From the NCBI GenBank assembly GCA_023846275.1, contig JAIUJO010001180.1:97001-161000 (forward strand): 64,000 bases of DNA, written 5' to 3'. This document shows positions 1 to 14,230 of the stretch, one piece after another (within the stretch, counting starts at the first letter, position 1; the number at the start of each line of letters is the position of its first letter). Origin of the DNA: Vanilla planifolia. Lineage: Eukaryota > Streptophyta > Magnoliopsida > Asparagales > Orchidaceae. A model generated the notes under the pieces. The model saw only the letters and a list, made by a program, of their open reading frames with translations. It was not told where the DNA came from and ran no database searches. Made by a program: the position numbers and the translations under genes.

Positions 1-400
1 CTACTCTGCTCGACTCTACTCTACTCTACTCTAACCTTTCCTAGCCTTGCCTAATCTTACTCTGCTCTACTCTAGACTAGTCTACTCTACTATACTATAT
101 TCTACTCTACTCTAGCCTTGCCTAACCTACCCTAGCCTAACTCAGCCTAGCTTAGCCTAACTTAACCCAATCTTACTTTGCTCTACTTTACTCAACATTA
201 GTTTACTCTACTATTCTCTACACTACTCTACTTTACTCTACTCTTCTCTACTTAACTATACTCTAACTTAGCTTAGCGTAGCTTAGCTTAACCTAGCTAT
301 ACTCTATCCTATCCTACTCTATACTACTCTACTCTACTCTAATATACTCTACTTTATCAAAGCCTAGCCTAGCCTAACCTAGCTTTGCTCTACTCTACTC
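1..400 (+). repeat. Higher-order repeat unit, copy 1 of ~1.03 kb pair
   Basis: This segment aligns with about 1,029-1,415 at a constant offset of 1,028 bp over its best part. Shared landmarks in the same order are CTCTGCTCGAC (position 4 versus 1,032), a TCCTAG...CCTAATCT junction, CTACTCTACTATACT, a CCTACCCTAGCCTAAC block, CCCAATC, AACATTA and CTATTCTCTACACTACTC (211 versus 1,239). The shared irregular landmarks make chance similarity between pentamer tracts unlikely. The window starts inside this unit, so its true left end is not visible. Divergence is moderate and mostly single-base changes. Confidence 0.8.
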
Positions 401-1028
401 AACTTGCTTTACTTACACTACTCTATTCTACTCTACTCTATTTTAGTCTACTTTAGTTTGCTCATCTGCTCTGCTCTCCTCTGTTCTCCTTGATTCTACT
501 CTAGCCTAGCTTAGCCTACCCTATCTTAGCCTAACTTTGCTCTACTCTACTCTACTATACTTTATTGTACTCTAACCTTGCCTTGCCTAGCCTAACCAAG
601 CATTAATATACTCTACTCTACTCTAGCCTAGACTTGCTTAGCCTAAGCTAACTCTTGTTTGCTCCACTCTACTCTTCTATGCCCTGTTCTACTCAGCTCT
701 AATCTGCCCTACTTTGCTCTGCTCTACTCTACTCTTCTCTTCTCTAGAATGCTCTTTACTCTAGCTTAGCTTAGCATAGCATAGCTTAACCTACTTTTAT
801 TATTCTTTACTCTACTCTAGCCTAGTCTAGCCTGCCCTATCTTAGCCTAGCCTAAGCTAGCTCTACTCAACTCAACTCTACTCTACTCTTCTCTACTCTG
901 TTCTACTCTAGCCAACCCTAACCTAGCCTAGCCTAGCTTAACCTAGCCTAGCCTAGCTTAGCCTAACGTAACTTAGCTCTATTCTACTTTTCTCTACTCT
1001 ATTCTGCTCTGCTCTACTCATCTCTGCT

Positions 1029-1415
1029 ATGCTCTGCTCGACTTTGCTTTACTCTACTCTACTCTACTCTAAACATTCCTAGCTTAGCCTAATCTAGCTC
1101 TGCTCTACTCTACTATACTCTACTCTACTTTAGCACAGCATAGCCTACCCTAGCCTAACCTAGGCAAGCCTAGCCTAACCTAACTTAGCCCAATCCTACA
1201 TTGCTCTACTCTACTCTACTGAACATTACTCTACTCTACTATTCTCTACACTACTCTACTTTACTCTAATCTTCTTTACTCAACTCTACTCTAACCTAGC
1301 CAAGCACATCTTAGCCTAACCTAGCTCTACTCTACTCTACTCTACTCTACTCAACTCTACACTACTTTACCCTATTCTAGCTTAGTCTAACTTAGCCTAA
1401 CCAAGCTCTGCTTTA
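1029..1415 (+). repeat. Higher-order repeat unit, copy 2 of ~1.03 kb pair
   Basis: Direct repeat of window positions 1-400, offset 1,028 bp, with the same series of irregular landmarks. The region after about 1,415 is similar in style to ~400-700 but the landmark match weakens, so I cannot say where the unit ends. No clear third copy begins near 2,057. Confidence 0.8.
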
Positions 1416-4400
1416 CTCTACTCTACTCTACTCTTCTCTACTCTACTCTACTCTACTTCTTATTTTTTACTCTACTCTCATCTTCTCTGCTCTGCTCTAC
1501 TCTGTACTACTCTGCTCTACTCTACTCTACTTTACTCTATTTATCTCTTCTCTACTTTGCTTTGCTCTGCTCTGCTTTACCCCCCTCTATTTTGCTCTGC
1601 TCTGCACTACTCTACTCTAAACTACACTACTCTAGCTTAGCCAAGCCTAGCCTAAACTAGCTTTACTCTACTTTACTCTACTCTACTACTTCTACCTAGC
1701 TTGGCTTAGCTTAGCCATGCCAATCCTCGCCTAGCCTAGCATAAACTAACCTAGCTCAACTCTACTTTACTTTACTCTACTCTAACCCAGCCTAGCTTAG
1801 CCTAACCTAGCTTTGCTCTACTCTACTCTACTCTGCTCTACTCTAGCCTAGCCTAGTAGAGCCAAGCCTAGCTTTGCCTAGCCTTGCCTAACTTAGCTCT
1901 GCTCTACTCTGCTATGTTGTGCTTTGTCCTACTCTTTTATACTCTACAAGGCTATGCTCTTCTCCACCCTAATGTTCTCTACTTTACTATGCTCTACTCT
2001 ACTCTATTGTACTTTACTATACTCTTGCCTAGCCTTGCTCAAGCAAAGTCTACTCTACCCTACTTTGCTCTACTCTACTCTACTCTACTTTAGCCTAGCC
2101 TACCTTATCCTTGCCTATTCTAGCCTAGCCTAACCTAGCTCCACTCTAATTTACTCTACTCCACTCTACTATATTTTACTCTAATCTACTCTTCTCTACT
2201 CCACTCTACTCCACTGTACTCTATCCTACCTTAGCTTAGCCTAGCATAACCTAGCATTACTTTAATTTACTCTACTCAAAACTACTCAACTCTATCCTAA
2301 CCTAGCTCTACTTTAATTTACTCAAACCTAGCCTTGCCTACCCTATCATATCCTACCTCTGCTCTACACAACTCTACTCTACTCTACTCTACTCTACTCT
2401 GCTCTACTCTACTCGACTCAAGCCTAGCATAACATAACCTAACCTAACTCTACTCTACTTTACTTTACTTTGCTCTACTTTTCTATGCTCTACTCTACTC
2501 TCCTCTACTCTACTCAACTCTACTTTGCTCTTCACTACTCTACTCTGCTCTACTTTGCACTACTCTACTCTACTATACTCTACTCTACTCTAGCTTAGCC
2601 TAACCTAGACAAGCCTAGCCTCCTTTCCTAGACGAGCCTAACCTTGCTCTACCCTACTATACTCAACTCTACTATACTATACTATACTCTATTATACTCT
2701 ACTCTTCTTTACCCTACTCTAATCTACTCTACTATACTTTAACCTAGCATAGCCTCACCTTGCTCTACTATACTTTGCTCTACTCTACTCTGCACTACTT
2801 TGTTCTTTTCTACTCTACTCTACTCTGCTTTACTCTACTCCACTATACTCTGCTCTGCTCTAGTCTACTAAGCTCTGCTCTACTCTACTCTAATGTAGTC
2901 TACTCTACTGTAGCCTAGCCTAGCCCAGCCTACCCTAGCCCAGCCTAACTGAGCCAAATTGAGCTCTACTTTGCTCTACTCTTCTCTGCTCTACTCTACT
3001 CTTCTTTACTCTACTCAACTCTAACCTAGCCTAGTCTAGCCTACCTTAACTTGGCGCTACCCAACTCTACTCTACTCTAGCCTAGCTTAACCTTACTTTT
3101 CCCTACTTTGCTTGGCTCTGCTCTACTCTGCTCTACTCTACTTTTCTTTGCTCTTCTCTACTCATCTCTGCTCAACTTTGCTCTACTCTACTCTGCTCTG
3201 CTTTGTCTTGCTCAGCTCTACTCAACTCTCCTCTACTCTCCTCTACTCCACACTACTCTACTTTATTTTACTCTAACTTAGCCTTGCCTAACCTAACCTG
3301 ACTTAGCTCTACTCTACTCTACTATACTATAATCTACTATACTCAACTCCACCCTACACTAGCCTAGCCTAAACTAGCTCTACTTTACTTTACTCTACTA
3401 TACTCTAACATAACCTAGCCTAGCCAAACCTAACCTAACTCTCTTTTACTTTACTCTATCGCGGCCTAGCCTAGTTTATCCTTGCCTAACCTAGTTCCAC
3501 TTTGCTCTGCTCTACTCTTTTTTATTCTGCTCTACCCTACTCTTCTTATCTTTTCTATACTCTACTTGCTCTACTCTGCTCTACTCTATCGTACTCTACT
3601 CTACTTTACTCTATTCTATTATACTCTAGTCTAGCTTTTCCTAACCTAGCTCTACTCTACTCTACTCGACTCTACTCTACTATACTCTCACCTAGCCTAG
3701 CCTAGCCTAGCTTACCCTTGCATAGCCTAACCTAGCCTAGCCTAGCTCTACTCTATTCTACTATACTATACTCTACTCTACTCTACTCTAACCTAGCCTA
3801 GCCTAGCCTAACATGGCTCTACCCTACTATACTCTATTATACTCTACTCTACTCTACTATACTCCAACCTAGCCTAACCTAGCCTAACCTAGCTCTACTC
3901 TACTCTACTATACTCCAACCTTGCCTGACCTAGCCTAACCTAGCTCTACTCTACTCTGCTCTACTCTACCATTCTCTGCTTTGCTCTTCTATATTCTACT
4001 CTACTCTAGCTTATCCTAGCTTAACCAACTGTAGCCTAATCGAGCTTTACTCTACTCTGCGCTTCTCTACTTTAGCCTAGCCTAGCCTTGCTTAATCTAG
4101 CCTAGCCTTGCCTAGCCTAGCTTAGCCTAACCTAGCTCTACTCTACTCTACTCTACTCTAACCTAGCCTAGTCAAGCTTAGCCTAACCTTGCTCTACCCT
4201 ACACTACTCTACTCTTGCTTAGCCTAACCTAGGCTAACCTTATGAAACTTAGCTTTTCTCTATTTTGCTTTACTTTGCTTTGCTCTACTTTTCTCTACTC
4301 TGCTCTACTCTACTCTGTTATACTCTGCTCTGTTCTACTCTGGTTAGCTCTACTCAGATCTCCACTACTCTCCTCTACTCTACTCTACTCCACTCTACTC

Positions 4401-5914
4401 AACTCTTCTCTACTCCAGCCTAGCTTATCTAAGCCTTGCTTGGCCTAGCCTAATCTAGCTCTACTCTACTCAACTCTACTCAACTCAACTATTCTCTACT
4501 TAACTATTGTCTACTCTACTCTACTATTCTCTACTTTACTCTACTCTACTCTACTATACTCTACTCTAAAATTTTCTATTCTACTCTACTCTACTATACT
4601 CATCCCTTCTCTATTCTACTCTAATATGCTCTGCTCTACTCTATTCTACTCTAGCCAAGTCGAGCAAAGCCTACCCTAGCCTGGCCAACCCTAGCCTAAC
4701 CTAGCATTACTCTACTTTAGTCTACTCTACTCTACTCTAACCTAACCTACCCTAGCCTTACTATTCTCTTCTATAAACTACTCTACTCTACTCTACTCTA
4801 CTATAGCCTAGCCTAACCTAGCTCTGCTCTACTCTACTCTACTCTTCTATACTGTACCATGCACTACTTCTCTACTCTATACTCTGCTCTCCTATACTAC
4901 GCTCTGCTTTGCTCTACTTTACACTACTCTACTCTAGTCTACTCTGCTTTGCTCTACTCTACACTGCTTTGCTCTTCTATGTTCTGCTATACTCTACTCT
5001 GCTCTACTCTACTCTACTTCACTATACTATACTCTATCTTAGCCTAGCCTAGCCTTGCCTAACCTAGCTCTACTCTACTCTACTCTACTCGACTCTACTC
5101 TAGCCAAGCCTAGCCATGCCCAACCTAACCTAGTCTAGCCTTGCCTAACCTAACCTAACATACCTCTACTCTACTATACTCTCCTCTGCTACACTCTACC
5201 CTACTCTACTCGACTCTTCTCTACCCTAGCCTAGCCTAGTATACCCTCTTAACCTAGCAAAGCCTAGCCTAGCATACCTCAACCTAACCTAGCTCTACTC
5301 TACTCTACTTTACTCTACTCTAACCCAAACTAGCCTAGCCAAACCTCACTCTAATCTACTCCAATCAACTCTACTTTAGCCTAGTCGAGCCTAACCATGC
5401 CTAGCATTGCCTAACCTAGCTCTTCTCTACTTTGCTTTGTGCTTCTCTGCTCTATTCTGCTCTATTCTAATTTTATTTGCTCTATTGTACTCTACTTTAC
5501 TCGGTTCTACTCTGCTCTCCTCTTCTTTACTTTGCTCTACTCTGCTCTACTCTACTATACTCAATTCTAGCCTAGCCTAGCCTAACCTACTCTACTCTAC
5601 TCTAGCCTAGCCTAATCTATCCTAGACTGGCCTAACCTAACCTAGCCTAGCCTAACCCAGCTAAACTCTACTATACTAATAGAGCCTCGCCTAGCATAGC
5701 CTAGCATAGCTTAAAGTAACCAAGCTCTACTATTCTTTGCTCTTCTCTACTCTGCTTTACTTTTCTCTACTTTGCTAAGCTCTTCTCTACACTGCTTTGC
5801 TCTGCTCTCTTCACTACTCTACTCTACTCTAATGTGCTCTGTGAAGCTCTACTCTACCAAACTCTTCTCTGCTCCACTAAGCTCTGCTCTGCTCTACTGT
5901 ACTTTACACTACTC

Positions 5915-5990
5915 TAGCGTAGCCTAATCGAGCTATGCTCTACTCTACTATTTTTTATGCTACTCTACTCTATTCTATCCTACTCAAGCC
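5915..5990 (+). repeat. Dispersed copy of CCTAATCGAG...TATGCTACTC module
   Basis: CCTAATCGAGCT followed by a short CTCTA tract, a T-rich TTTTTTATGCTACTC segment, more CTCTA and then a GCCTAG block. The same order of landmarks appears near 20,893 and, more diverged, near 23,801. This suggests that array segments have been copied over many kilobases. Confidence 0.5.
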
Positions 5991-6430
5991 TAGGTTAGCC
6001 TAGCCTACCTTAGCCTAGCCTAGCTTAACATAGCCTAACCTAACTCTCCTCTATTCTACTCCACTATATTATACTCTACTCTACTCTGCTCTACTCTACT
6101 CAATTCAACTCTACTCTACTCTTGCATAGCCTAGCCTAACCTCACCTAGCTCTACTATATTATATGTTACTTTACCCAATTCTACTCTACTCTACTCTAG
6201 CTTAACCTAGCTTTGCTCTTGTCTGTAATGCTCTATTGTGCTCTGCTATACTCTACTCTACTTTTCTTTGCTATGCTCTGCTCTATTCTACTTTGGTTTG
6301 CTCTGCTCTACTCTACTCGACTCTATTATACTGTGCTTTAGCCTAAACTAACCTAGCTCTACTATACTCTACTCTACATTACTCTTTTCTACTCTAGCCT
6401 AGTCCAACCTATCATATCTTAGCTCTACTC

Positions 6431-7170
6431 TACTCTATACTGTTCCAGCAATCTCTGCTCTATTATGCTCTCCTTTACTCTATTATGTCATTCTGTACTT
6501 TGCTCTCGTTTGCTTTATTCTTCTCTACTCTACTCTGTTATGCTCTACTCTACTCTTCTTTGCTCTACTCTACTATGCTCTGCTTGGCTCTACTATGCTC
6601 TCCTCTACTCTGCTCTCCTCTCCTCTCTTCTCTTCTCCTCTCCTTTACTTTCCTCTCCTCTCCTATCCTCTCTTCTCGTCTACTCTATTCTACACTACTC
6701 CACTCTACTTTACTCCACTCTACTTTTGCATAGCCTACCCTTGCCTAATCTAGTATTACTCAACTACTCTACTGTACCCTAACCTAGCCTACCCTAGCCA
6801 ACCCAATCCTAGCCTAGCCTAACCTAGCTCTACTTTACTCTACTCTACTCCAGCTAACATATCTTAGTCTATCTTAGTTTTATTAAGCTCTACTCTACTC
6901 TACTCTACTCTGTAATGCTATGTTCTACTCTACACTACTCTGCTCAACACTGCACTACTCTGCTCTTCTGCTCTGCTCTACTCTGCTTTGCTCTACTATC
7001 TTCTCCTTTACTTTGCTTTGCTCTATCGTCCTCTCTTCTACTTTGTTTTGCTCTACTCTGCTCTACTATACTCTACTCTGCTTTGCTTTACTGTCTTCTC
7101 CTCTACTTTATTCTACTCTACACTACTCTGCTCTACTCTATTCTACTCCACTCTGCTTTATCTACCCTAA
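6431..7170 (+). repeat. CTCTG/CTCCT-rich A-block domain
   Basis: Two long A blocks (~6,430-6,725 and ~6,890-7,170) have few B units and are rich in CTCTG, CTTTG and CTCCT variants. Both are open in all + frames, encoding only Leu/Ser/Tyr-rich repeat translation. The flanking and intervening B blocks are ordinary. No gene is supported. The composition differs from the purer CTCTA blocks elsewhere, so this is a distinct subfamily of the satellite. Confidence 0.7.
6613..6680 (+). repeat. CTCCT variant run
   Basis: Dense CTCCT/CTCTT pentamers inside a CTCTG-rich A block. Similar CTCCT patches recur near 13,719, 38,676, 46,600, 48,701, 49,121, 58,151, 60,081, 61,316 and 63,343. They may mark homologous positions in larger repeat units. 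Confidence 0.75.
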
Positions 7171-7386
7171 TCTACTCTAGCCTAGCATAGCCTAGCTAAA
7201 CAAAGTCTAGCTTAGCTCTACTTTACTCTAGTCTAGCTTAGCTTACCTTAGCTTAGCCTTGCCTATTCTAGCTCTTTTCTACTATACTCTACTCTATGCT
7301 ACTCTACTCTACTCTAACCTAGCCTAGCTTAATCTAACAGAGCTCTACTCTGCTCTACTCTTGCTTAACCAAGCCTAACCTAACCT

Positions 7387-7460
7387 CGCTCTGATATACC
7401 TTAATTTTCTTTGCACTTTTATGCTATATTCTTCTCTGTTTTACTTTTTTCTATTCTACT
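7387..7460 (+). repeat. Degenerate T/A-rich satellite patch
   Basis: The pentamer rhythm is blurred here: a GATATACC segment, AATTTTCTTTGC and a TTTACTTTTTTC run replace clean CTCTA units. Recognisable CTCTA and CCTAA units lie immediately on both sides. It reads as decayed satellite, not as inserted foreign sequence. Confidence 0.5.
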
Positions 7461-9080
7461 TTACTCTTCTCTAGCTGTTCTACTCTACTCTACTCTACTC
7501 TAGTCTACTCTACTCAACCCTACTCTACACTACTCTATACTCTAGCCTAGCCTAACCTTTCTCTACTCTACATAACTCTATGCAACTATACTCTACTCTG
7601 CTATACTCTACTTTACTCTAACGAAGCCTAGCCTAGCCTATCCTTGCCTAACCTTGCCCAACATAGCCTAGCCTAACTAAACTCTGCTCTACTCTACTTT
7701 ATTCTACTCTGTTGTGCCCTGTTCTGCTCTACTTTACTCTGCTCTGTTCTACTCTGCTCTACTCTACTCTGTATCTCTCTACTCTACTCTATTGTAGCCT
7801 AGCCTAACCTAAACAAACTCTGGTCTTCTCTACTATAGTTTAGTCTACTCAATGCTACTCCATTCTAAGCTTGCTTAGCCTAGCCTAGCCTAGCCAAGCT
7901 TCGCCCAGCTAAAGCAAGCCCTACTCTACCCTACTCAACTAAACTCTACCTTACTCTACTCTACTCCACACAACTCTACTCTACCCAACTCTACTCTAAC
8001 TAGCCTATCCTAGTCTAGCCTAACCTAGCTCTACTCTACTCTACTCCACTCTACTCTACTCAACTCTACTCTACTCTAGCCTAGCTGAGCCTTGCCAAAC
8101 ATAGCTCTACTCTACTTTGCTCTGCTCTACTATGCTCCACTCTACTTTTCTCTTCTCTACTCTGCTCTACTCTACTCTACTCTACTCTATATTACTTTAC
8201 TTTGCTATGCACTACTCTACTCTACTCAAGCCTTGCCTAGCTTAGCTTTACCTTGCCTAGCCTAATTTACCTATACTCTACTCTACCATCCAACTCTAGC
8301 CTTGCACAGGCAAGCATAGCCGAGCCTAGCATAGCCTAGTCTAGCCTAACCTAACCTAGCTCAACTCTACTCTACTCTGCTCTACTCTACTCTACCCTAC
8401 TCTACTCTACTCTATTATACTCTAGCCTAGCCTAGCCTTGCTTAACTTAGCTCTACTCTACTCTACTCTAATCTGCTCTACTCTACTATGCTCTACTCTA
8501 CTGTACTCTACTCTACTCAAATCTACTCTATACTAATATAATCTAGCATAGCCTAACCAAGCTTAACCTAACCTATCCTACTCTACCTTCACTATACTAT
8601 ACTCTATTCTTACTCTTACTCTACTCTAGCAAAGCCTAGCCTAGCCTAATCTAAACTAGCTCTGCTCTACTCTACTCTACTTTACTCTACTCTACTATAC
8701 TCTACTCTACTCTAGCCTAACCTAACATAACCTAACCTCAATCTGCTTTGCTCTAATCTTTTTTACTCTACTCTACTCTACTATGCTCTGCACTTTTATG
8801 CTGTACTCTACTTTACTCTACTCTACCCTAATGTAACTTAGTCTAACCTAACTTAACCTAGCCTTGCTTAGCCTAAACTAACTCTGCACTACTTTACTCT
8901 ACTCTACTACTCTAGTCGAGGCTAGCCTAGCTTGGCCTAGCCTACCCTAGCCTAGCCTAACCTAACCTAGCACAGCTCTACCTAATTCTACTCTACTCTA
9001 ATCAACTCTACTCTACTTAACTCTACTCTACTCTAATTTACTCTACTTTACTCTACATAACTCTACTCTGCTATGCTTTA

Positions 9081-9140
9081 CTCTACTCTACATTGCTCTG
9101 CTCTACTCTACATTGCTCAGCTCTACTCTACATTGCTCTG
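9081..9140 (+). repeat. 20-bp tandem trimer within satellite
   Basis: Three head-to-tail copies of the 20-mer CTCTACTCTACATTGCTCTG at 9,081-9,100, 9,101-9,120 and 9,121-9,140. The second copy has a single change (CTCAG for CTCTG). The near identity against the diverged surroundings implies a recent local duplication of a four-pentamer unit. Confidence 0.9.
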
Positions 9141-12100
9141 CTCTACTCTTCTCTGCATCTGTAGAATCTAGCCTAGTCTAGCCTAACCTAACTTAGATCT
9201 ACTCTACACAACTCTACTCTACTCTACTTTACTCTATTAGACTCTAGTATACTCAACTCCACTCCACTCTACTCTACTCTACTCTAACCTAGCCTAACCT
9301 GGCCTAGCTTTGCCCAACCTAGTTCTATTCTACACTGCTCTTCTCTATTTGGCTCTACTCTACTATGCTCTGCTCTGCTCTACTTTCCTCTACTTTACTA
9401 TTCACTGCCTTACTCTGCTCTACTTTTGTTTACTCTATTTTACTCTACTCGAATCAACTATAGCCTCGCCAAGCCTTACTAAACTGAGCTCTACTCTACT
9501 CTACACTGCTCCACACTATCCTTGCATAAGCTAGCTCTACTCTACTAAACTCTACTCGATTCTACTCTTCTCTACTCTACTCTACTCTACTCAACTCTAC
9601 TCTACTCTACTCTACTCTACTATACTCTACTCTACTCAACTCAACTCTACTTTAATATACTCTACTCTGTTCTATCCTTCTCTACTCTAACTTGGCGAAG
9701 CTAAGCTTAGCCCAACCAAACCTAACCTAGCTCTGCTCTGCTCTACTCTTCTCTACTCAACTCTACTCTGCTCTATCCTGCTCTACTCTGCTCTACTCTA
9801 TTTTACTATACTCTACTCTAGCCTAGCCTTGTCTAGCCTAACCAAACATAGCTCTACTCTACTCTACTCTACTTTACTCTAGCCTAGCCTAACTTAACCT
9901 AGCCTAACCAAGCCTATCTTAAGCTTGCTTAACCTAGCTCTACTCTACTCTGGTATACTCCACTATACACTACCGTACTCTACTCTACTCTAACCTTGCC
10001 TTGCCTAAGCTAGCTCTACCCTTCTCTACTCTACTTTGCTCTACTCTACTCCTCTCTAGCCTAGCCTTACCTAACCTAGCTCTATGCTACTTTGCTCTAA
10101 TCTACTCTTCTCTACTCTATTATGCTCTACTATTCTTAGTTCTATTCTACTCTAACCTACTCTGGCTTAGCCTAGCCTAACTTGACCTAACTCTACTCTA
10201 CTCTACTCTACTGAAGACAAGCCTAACCTAGCCTTGCCAAGCTTGGCCTAAACTAGCTTAGCCTAACCAAGCTCTACTCTACTCTACCTTACTCTACAAT
10301 CTTATACTCTACTCTACTCTATTCTACTCTACTCAATTCATCTTTACACTACTCTACTTAATAATAATCTAGCATAGCCTTTACTCTACTCTAGTCTACT
10401 CTATTCTACTCTACTCTGCTCTACTCTACTCTAATCTAATATACCTTAGTCTACACTACTCTAGTCTACTCTAAACTAGCATATGCTTGCCTAACCTATC
10501 TCTACTCAACTCTGCTCTACTCTACTCTACTCTAGCCTAGCCAAACCTAGCCTAGCCTAGACTAGCCAAGCCTCACCTAGCCTAACTAGCTCTACTCTAC
10601 TAAACTTTACTATATTATATTATACTCTATTCTACTCCATTATACTCTACTCTACTCTATACTACTCTACTCTACTCTACTCTACTTAAACCTAGCCTAG
10701 CCTAACCTAGCTTTGCCTAGCCAAGCATAGCTTAGCCTAGCTCTACTATACTCTACTCTATTCTACTCTACTCTACTTAGCTCTACTCTTCTCTTCTCTA
10801 TTTTGCTCTACTCTACTTTGCTCTTCATAGCCTTACTCTTCTTTGCTCTACTCTACCCTACTCTACTCTACTCTAGCCTAGCCTAGACAAGCCTAGTTTA
10901 ACTGAGCTCTACTCCACACAACTCTACCATACTCGAATCAAACATTGCATAGCATAGCCTATCCAAGCTCTAGTCTATTTTACTCTACTCTAGTCTTGCT
11001 TAGCCTAGCATACCCTAGCCTAGCCTAACCTAACTCTACTATGCTCAACTCTACTCTACTCTATTCTATTATACTCTACTCTAATCTACTCTAACATACC
11101 TTAGCCTAACCAAACCTAGCTCTACTCTACTCTACTCTACTCTCCTCTACTATGGTTTTCTCTACTCTGCTCTACTTTGCTCTACCCTACTCTACTCCAA
11201 TCTTCTCTGCTCTACTCTCCTCTATTCTACTCAACTCAATTTTACTCTACTCTACACTACTCTACCATATTCTATCCTAGCCTAGCCTAACCTAGCCTGC
11301 CTAGCTCTACTCTTGTCTACTCTAACCTACTCTACTCTACTCTATTCTACTCTACTCTAGTCTACTCTTGCCGATCCTAACCTAGCATAGCCTAACCTAG
11401 CTTTGCATTCCTTTTATTTTCTCTACTCTGCACTGCTCTACTCTTCTCCACTCTACTCTACTCTAGCCTGGCTTAGCCAAAAATAACCTACCCTAGCCTA
11501 ACATAATCAAACCTAGCCCTATTATACTCTATTCTACTACACTCTACTATACTCTACTCTACTCCACTCTGCTCTACTCTTCTTTAACCTTGCCTAACCT
11601 AACCTAACTCTACTCTACTCTACTCTAAACTACTCTACACTTCTTTACTTTACTCTACTCTAACATAGCTTAGCCTAACCTAGCTCTACTCTACTTTGCT
11701 TTGCTTTACTCTACTATGCCCTACTTTACTCCACTAAGCTCTACTCTCTTCTACTCAACTCTACTCGATCCTAGCCTTGCATATCCTAGCCTAACCAAGC
11801 TCCATTCTACTCTACTCTACTCTACACAAGACTAGCCTAATCAAACCTAGCATAGCATATCATAACCCAACTTTACTCTAATTAACTCAATTATACTATA
11901 TTATACCCTACTCTTGTCTACTCTACTCTACTCTACTCTATCCAAGCCTAGGCTAGCCTAACCTAGCTTTATTCTTCTCTACTCTACTCTACTTTACTCT
12001 AATTTACTCTACTCTATCCAAGCTAAAGCTAGCCTAACTTAGACTAACTTAGCTTTGCTCTGCTTTGCTCTACTCTACTCTACTAAGCTTTGCTCTGCTT

Positions 12101-12785
12101 TTCTCTACTTTGCTATTCTCTACTCTTCTCTACAATTTTTTGCTCTACTCTGCTCTACTATAGTCAACTCTAGCCTGGCCTAGCCAAGCCTAGCATAACC
12201 AAACCATGCTCTACTCTACTCTAGTCTATTCTACTCTATTCTACTCTACTCTACTATACTCTAGCCTTGCCTAACCTAGCCTAGCAATGCTAAGCCTAGC
12301 TTAGCCTAAACTAGCTCTACACTACTCTATTCTACTCTACTATACTCTACTATATTCTACTCTATTATACTCTACTCTACTCTACTTTAACCTAGCTTAA
12401 CCTAGCCTAGCTTAGCTTAACCAAGCTTTACTCTGCTCTTCTCTACTCTACTATTCTCTACTCTATTTTGCTATACTTTAACCTACTCTACTCAACTCTA
12501 CTCTACTCTACTATTCTATGCTCTGTTCTGCTCTATTCTACTCTACTCTGTTATGCTCCACTCTACTATAATCTACTCTAATCCAGCCTAGACTTACCTA
12601 ATTGAGCTCTACTCTACTTTACTCAGCTTTACTCTAGCCTAGCCTAGCCTACCCTATCCTATCTCAGCCAAGCCAAGCCTCGCCTAACCTAGCTCTACTC
12701 TACTCTACTCTATTAGACTCTACTCTACTCTACTCTACTCTACTCCACTCTACTCAACTCTAGCCTAGCCTAACCAAGCTCTACT

Positions 12786-12996
12786 TTGCTCTACTCTGCT
12801 TTGCTCTACTCTGCTCTACTATGCTTTTCTCTTCTCTGGTCTAGTCAATTTTGCTCTACTCTACTATGCTCTGTTCTACTCTGCTCACCTCTCCTCTGCT
12901 CTCCTCTACTCTGCTCTGCTCTACTCTACACTACGCTATTCTGCTCTACTTTGCTCTACTCTCCTTTGCTCTCCTCCACTCTCCTCTACTTTACTC
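12786..12996 (+). repeat. CTCTG/CTCCT-rich A block
   Basis: A block of about 210 bp rich in CTCTG, CTTTG and CTCCT, without a B unit, bounded by CCAAGCTCT on the left and TCGCCTAGC on the right. It is open in + frames only because pentamer tracts lack stops. It has the same flavour as 6.4-7.2 kb. Confidence 0.65.
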
Positions 12997-13718
12997 GCCT
13001 AGCATTACCCATAACCTAGCTCTATTCTACTCTCCTTTACTCTACTCTACCCTACTATACTCTACTCTACTATACTTGACTCTACTCTAGCCTAGCCTAC
13101 TAGAGCAAAGCCTTGCATAGTCTAGCTTAGCCCAACCAAACCTAGCTCTTCTCTCCTCTACTCTACTCTACTCTATTACACTTTACTCTACTTTACTATA
13201 CTCTGACCTAGCCTAACATAGCTCTGCTCTACTCTACTCAACTCTACTCCACTCTACTCTGCTCTACTCTTCTTTTCCCTAGCCTAGCCTAGCCTAACCT
13301 TACACTACTCTACCCTACTCTGCTCTACTCTTCCTTATTTTTCTCTACTCAACTCTCCTCTTTTCTGATCTACTTTACTCTACTCTACTCAACTATAGCC
13401 TTGGTTAGCCAAGCCTAGCCTATCTAGCTCTACTCTATTCTATTCTACACTACTCAACTCTACTATACTCTACTATACCCTAGCCTAGCCTACCCTAGCA
13501 TAACTTAAACAAACCTAGCCTAGCCAAACCTAGCTCAACTCTACTCTACTCTACACTACTCTACTCTACTCGACTCTACTCTACTCTATCCTTTCCTAGC
13601 CTAGCCAAACCTAGCCAAGCTCTACTCTACTCTACTCTGCTTCGCTTTGATCAACACTACTCTACTCTTCTCTATCATACTCTGCTCTACTTTAATCTTC
13701 TACTCTCCTCTACTTAGC

Positions 13719-13758
13719 TCTCTCCTCTCCTATCCTCTCATCTCCTCTCATTTCGTCT
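13719..13758 (+). repeat. CTCCT variant run
   Basis: CTCTCCTCTCC, CTATCC and CTCATCTCC units between ordinary CTCTA tracts. Member of the scattered CTCCT patch set. Confidence 0.65.
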
Positions 13759-14210
13759 ACTCTACTATGCTCTACTCTACTCTAATCTAATCAACTTTAC
13801 TCTACTTTACTCTACTCTACTCTACTCTACTCTACTCTAATGCGCTATACTCTACACTACTCTACTCTAGGTTAGCCTAGCCTAACCAAGCTCTATTTTA
13901 TTGTACTTTACTCTATTCTACTCTACTCGACTCTACTCTACTCTACTCTACCCTACTCTACCCTACTCTAGCCTAGCCTAGCCTAGGCTTGTCGAGCGTA
14001 ACCTAGCTCTACTCTATTATACTCTACTCTGCTCCACAAAACTATACCATAATCTACTCCAATCTAACCTAGCCTAGCCTTACCAAGCCCTATTATACTA
14101 TACTCTACTCTATTATACTCTACTCTAGCTTAACCTAGGCAAGCCTAGCCTAACCTAAACTATCTCTACTTTACTCTACTTTTCTCTACTATGCTATGCA
14201 TTACTTTACA

Positions 14211-14230
14211 CTTCTCTTCTCTTCTCTTCT
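14211..14230 (+). repeat. Perfect (CTTCT)4 microsatellite
   Basis: Four identical CTTCT units in an A block. This is local homogenisation of one variant pentamer. Confidence 0.85.
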
